Positions 62,556 to 64,000 of a stretch of DNA of 64,000 bases are shown piece by piece (position 1 is the stretch's first letter; the number at the start of each line of letters is the position of its first letter). Both the position numbers and the translations under genes were made by a program. This stretch comes from Eulemur rufifrons (Eukaryota > Chordata > Mammalia > Primates > Lemuridae): assembly GCF_041146395.1 (NCBI RefSeq), contig NC_090989.1, positions 122,201,501-122,265,500 on the forward strand. The letters run 5' to 3'. The notes below the pieces were generated by a model. It was not told the DNA's origin, did no database searches, and worked only from the letters and a program-made list of their open reading frames with translations.

Positions 62556-63182
62556 TTTTTAAAATTAACTTTATTGAGGTATAATTTATATGCAATAAAA
62601 TTCACCATTTTAAGTGTACATATTGGTGAGTTTTAACAAATGTATACTTTTGTAGCCACTACCATAATCAAGACACAGGACACTTCCATCTTGCCATGAA
62701 GTTCCCTTGTGTCCCTTTGTAATCTAATCTCCTCCCCAGCCCCTAATCCAAGCAAGTGATCTGATTTCTGTCACTTTAGGTATATTTTTTCTGTTCTAGA
62801 TTTTCAGGTAAGTGGAATTAAATAGAATCATTTGTGTCTGGATTTCATTCAGCATAACATCTGTGAAATTTATCCATTTGCTGCATGGATCAGTGGTTTA
62901 TTCCCTTTTTATTGCTGTGTAGTATTCCACTACATGTTTCTTTTTGTTTCCCCTCCCCCAATTTGTATTTTCATTCATCTGATGATAAACATTTGGGTTG
63001 TTTCCAGTTTAGGGCTATTATGAATAAAGCTGCTGTAAACATTTGTTTACATGTCCTTGTGTGGACATATGTTTTAATTTATCTTGGGTAAATACCTAGA
63101 GATGGAACTGCTGGGACATATGGTAAATGTATATTTAACTTTGTTAAAAACTGCCAAACTGTTTCCCAAAGTGGTTTACCAT
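62556..63182 (-). mobile_element. Old L1 3' end, minus orientation
   Basis: TTAACTTTATTGAGGTATAA..CACCATTTTAAGTGTACATA..TTATTGCTGTGTAGTATTCC..AAACTGCCAAACTGTTTCCC is the well-known antisense reading of an L1M 3' end. A further diverged L1-like stretch may run to about 63480. Confidence 0.75.
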
Positions 63183-63769
63183 TTTACATTTTTGTCTTAA
63201 AATTTAATGATGTTTATCAACAGATTGAATAATTGATTGTTTAGGTAATAAAGTATATTGGCATAATCCAAAAGTCAAAATGCAGAAAATAAATACAGTG
63301 CAATGTCTTCCTCCCAGCGTCAACCCACCTGAAGGTGAGCAGTGTTACCAGTTCCTCGAGGCCTGAAACATTCACAGGGAAACAATTACCTACAGTTTCC
63401 TTCTCTCACTTTTTACACAGATGAGTGTGTCTTGGACACATCTTGCTTTTCTCATTTAACAATATATCTTGGGTATTGTTAAAGAATCATTTCCCAAAGT
63501 GTGTTCTGAGGAACTCTACCCATCACTCTGTACCTATAAGAAAAGGGTTCCCAAATTAACTTGGGAAAATGCTGCATACTATGGCTATCTCTTAAAAATT
63601 GATAATGCACATCAGCTTATTAAAGGCTCTAAGTAGTCCTGGGATTAAAAAAGCAGAGCATCCAAAATTATTTGACTGGAGAATCTTTCTCTGCAGCAAT
63701 ACCTACTTAACATTTTGCAGAATGAGAATTCTGCAGAATACTCTCAGAGAAGCAGTTACATAGATGAAG

Positions 63770-63975
63770 AATGAACAAACTTTTTCTGTAAAGGGCTAGA
63801 TAGTAAACATTTTAGGCTGGTGGATATGGCCTGGGTTGCAATTACAGTACTCAGTTCAGCCATTGTAGGGTGAAAGCAGCTGCAGACAAGATGTAAATGA
63901 ATGGATGTGGCTGTTTCGATAAAACTTTATTTACAAAAAGTGGCAACAGACTGTAGTTTGCTAACTCCTGATCCA
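63770..63975 (+). repeat. hAT-type DNA transposon fossil
   Basis: CAAACTTTTTCTGTAAAGGG, TAGATAGTAAACATTTTAGG, CGATAAAACTTTATTTACAA and TAGTTTGCTAACTCCTGATC cover nearly the whole element. It is the same family as 190-300. Confidence 0.7.
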
Positions 63976-64000
63976 GAGTATGGCAGGACTTGGAAGGTTT

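Overview
The window is mammalian nuclear DNA, almost certainly from a primate. It is mostly intron and intergenic sequence built from old interspersed repeats (MIR, L2, L1, MLT1, hAT and mariner fossils), with a few exons carrying canonical GT..AG splice sites. Only four Alu-derived segments were found (about 8.95, 17.95, 51.4 and 59 kb). All look old (J-like, monomeric or fragmentary), with no obvious AluS or AluY copy. That fits a strepsirrhine (lemur/loris-like) or tarsier genome better than a monkey or ape, but this is inference.

Two protein-coding genes lie head-to-tail on the minus strand. TMEM108 (retrolinkin) supplies its last three coding exons: 44407-43001 (most of the Ser/Thr/Pro-rich luminal domain and most of the membrane helix), 33794-33640 (helix end and cytosolic tail) and 28448-28326 (C-terminus and stop). 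A polyadenylation signal is at 28120-28115. The short exon with the TMEM108 start codon was not found, so 44.4-64 kb is read as an upstream intron. About 3.9 kb beyond the TMEM108 polyA signal, BFSP2 (phakinin, a lens beaded-filament protein) begins with exon 1, coding 24184-23696. Its second exon was not found, so positions 1-23.7 kb are read as BFSP2 intron 1. The TMEM108-BFSP2 order matches the known human 3q22 arrangement.

BFSP2 intron 1 holds a near full-length Hsmar2-like mariner copy (452-1736), an MLT1 LTR, a small CpG-island-like patch (12.05-12.42 kb), and a patchwork where a broken fragment of AFF4 coding sequence (14072-14904) sits in an L1-type repeat next to a 159-bp near-identical duplicate of that repeat. 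The intergenic stretch 24.4-28.1 kb has MIR pieces and an AT-rich block. The TMEM108 introns are MIR/L2/L1/MLT1 rich.

The most striking structure is a nested stack at 58.3-59.7 kb. An old hAT-type transposon is interrupted by what looks like a bipartite Alu-L1 chimeric retro-insertion (7-bp target duplication CCAATTT). The Alu part is in turn interrupted by a 338-bp solo LTR with a perfect 5-bp duplication (GCATG). No functional RNA gene, CRISPR array or bacterial-type feature was seen. Repeat names come from recall of consensus sequences, not a database search, and repeat edges are approximate unless stated.
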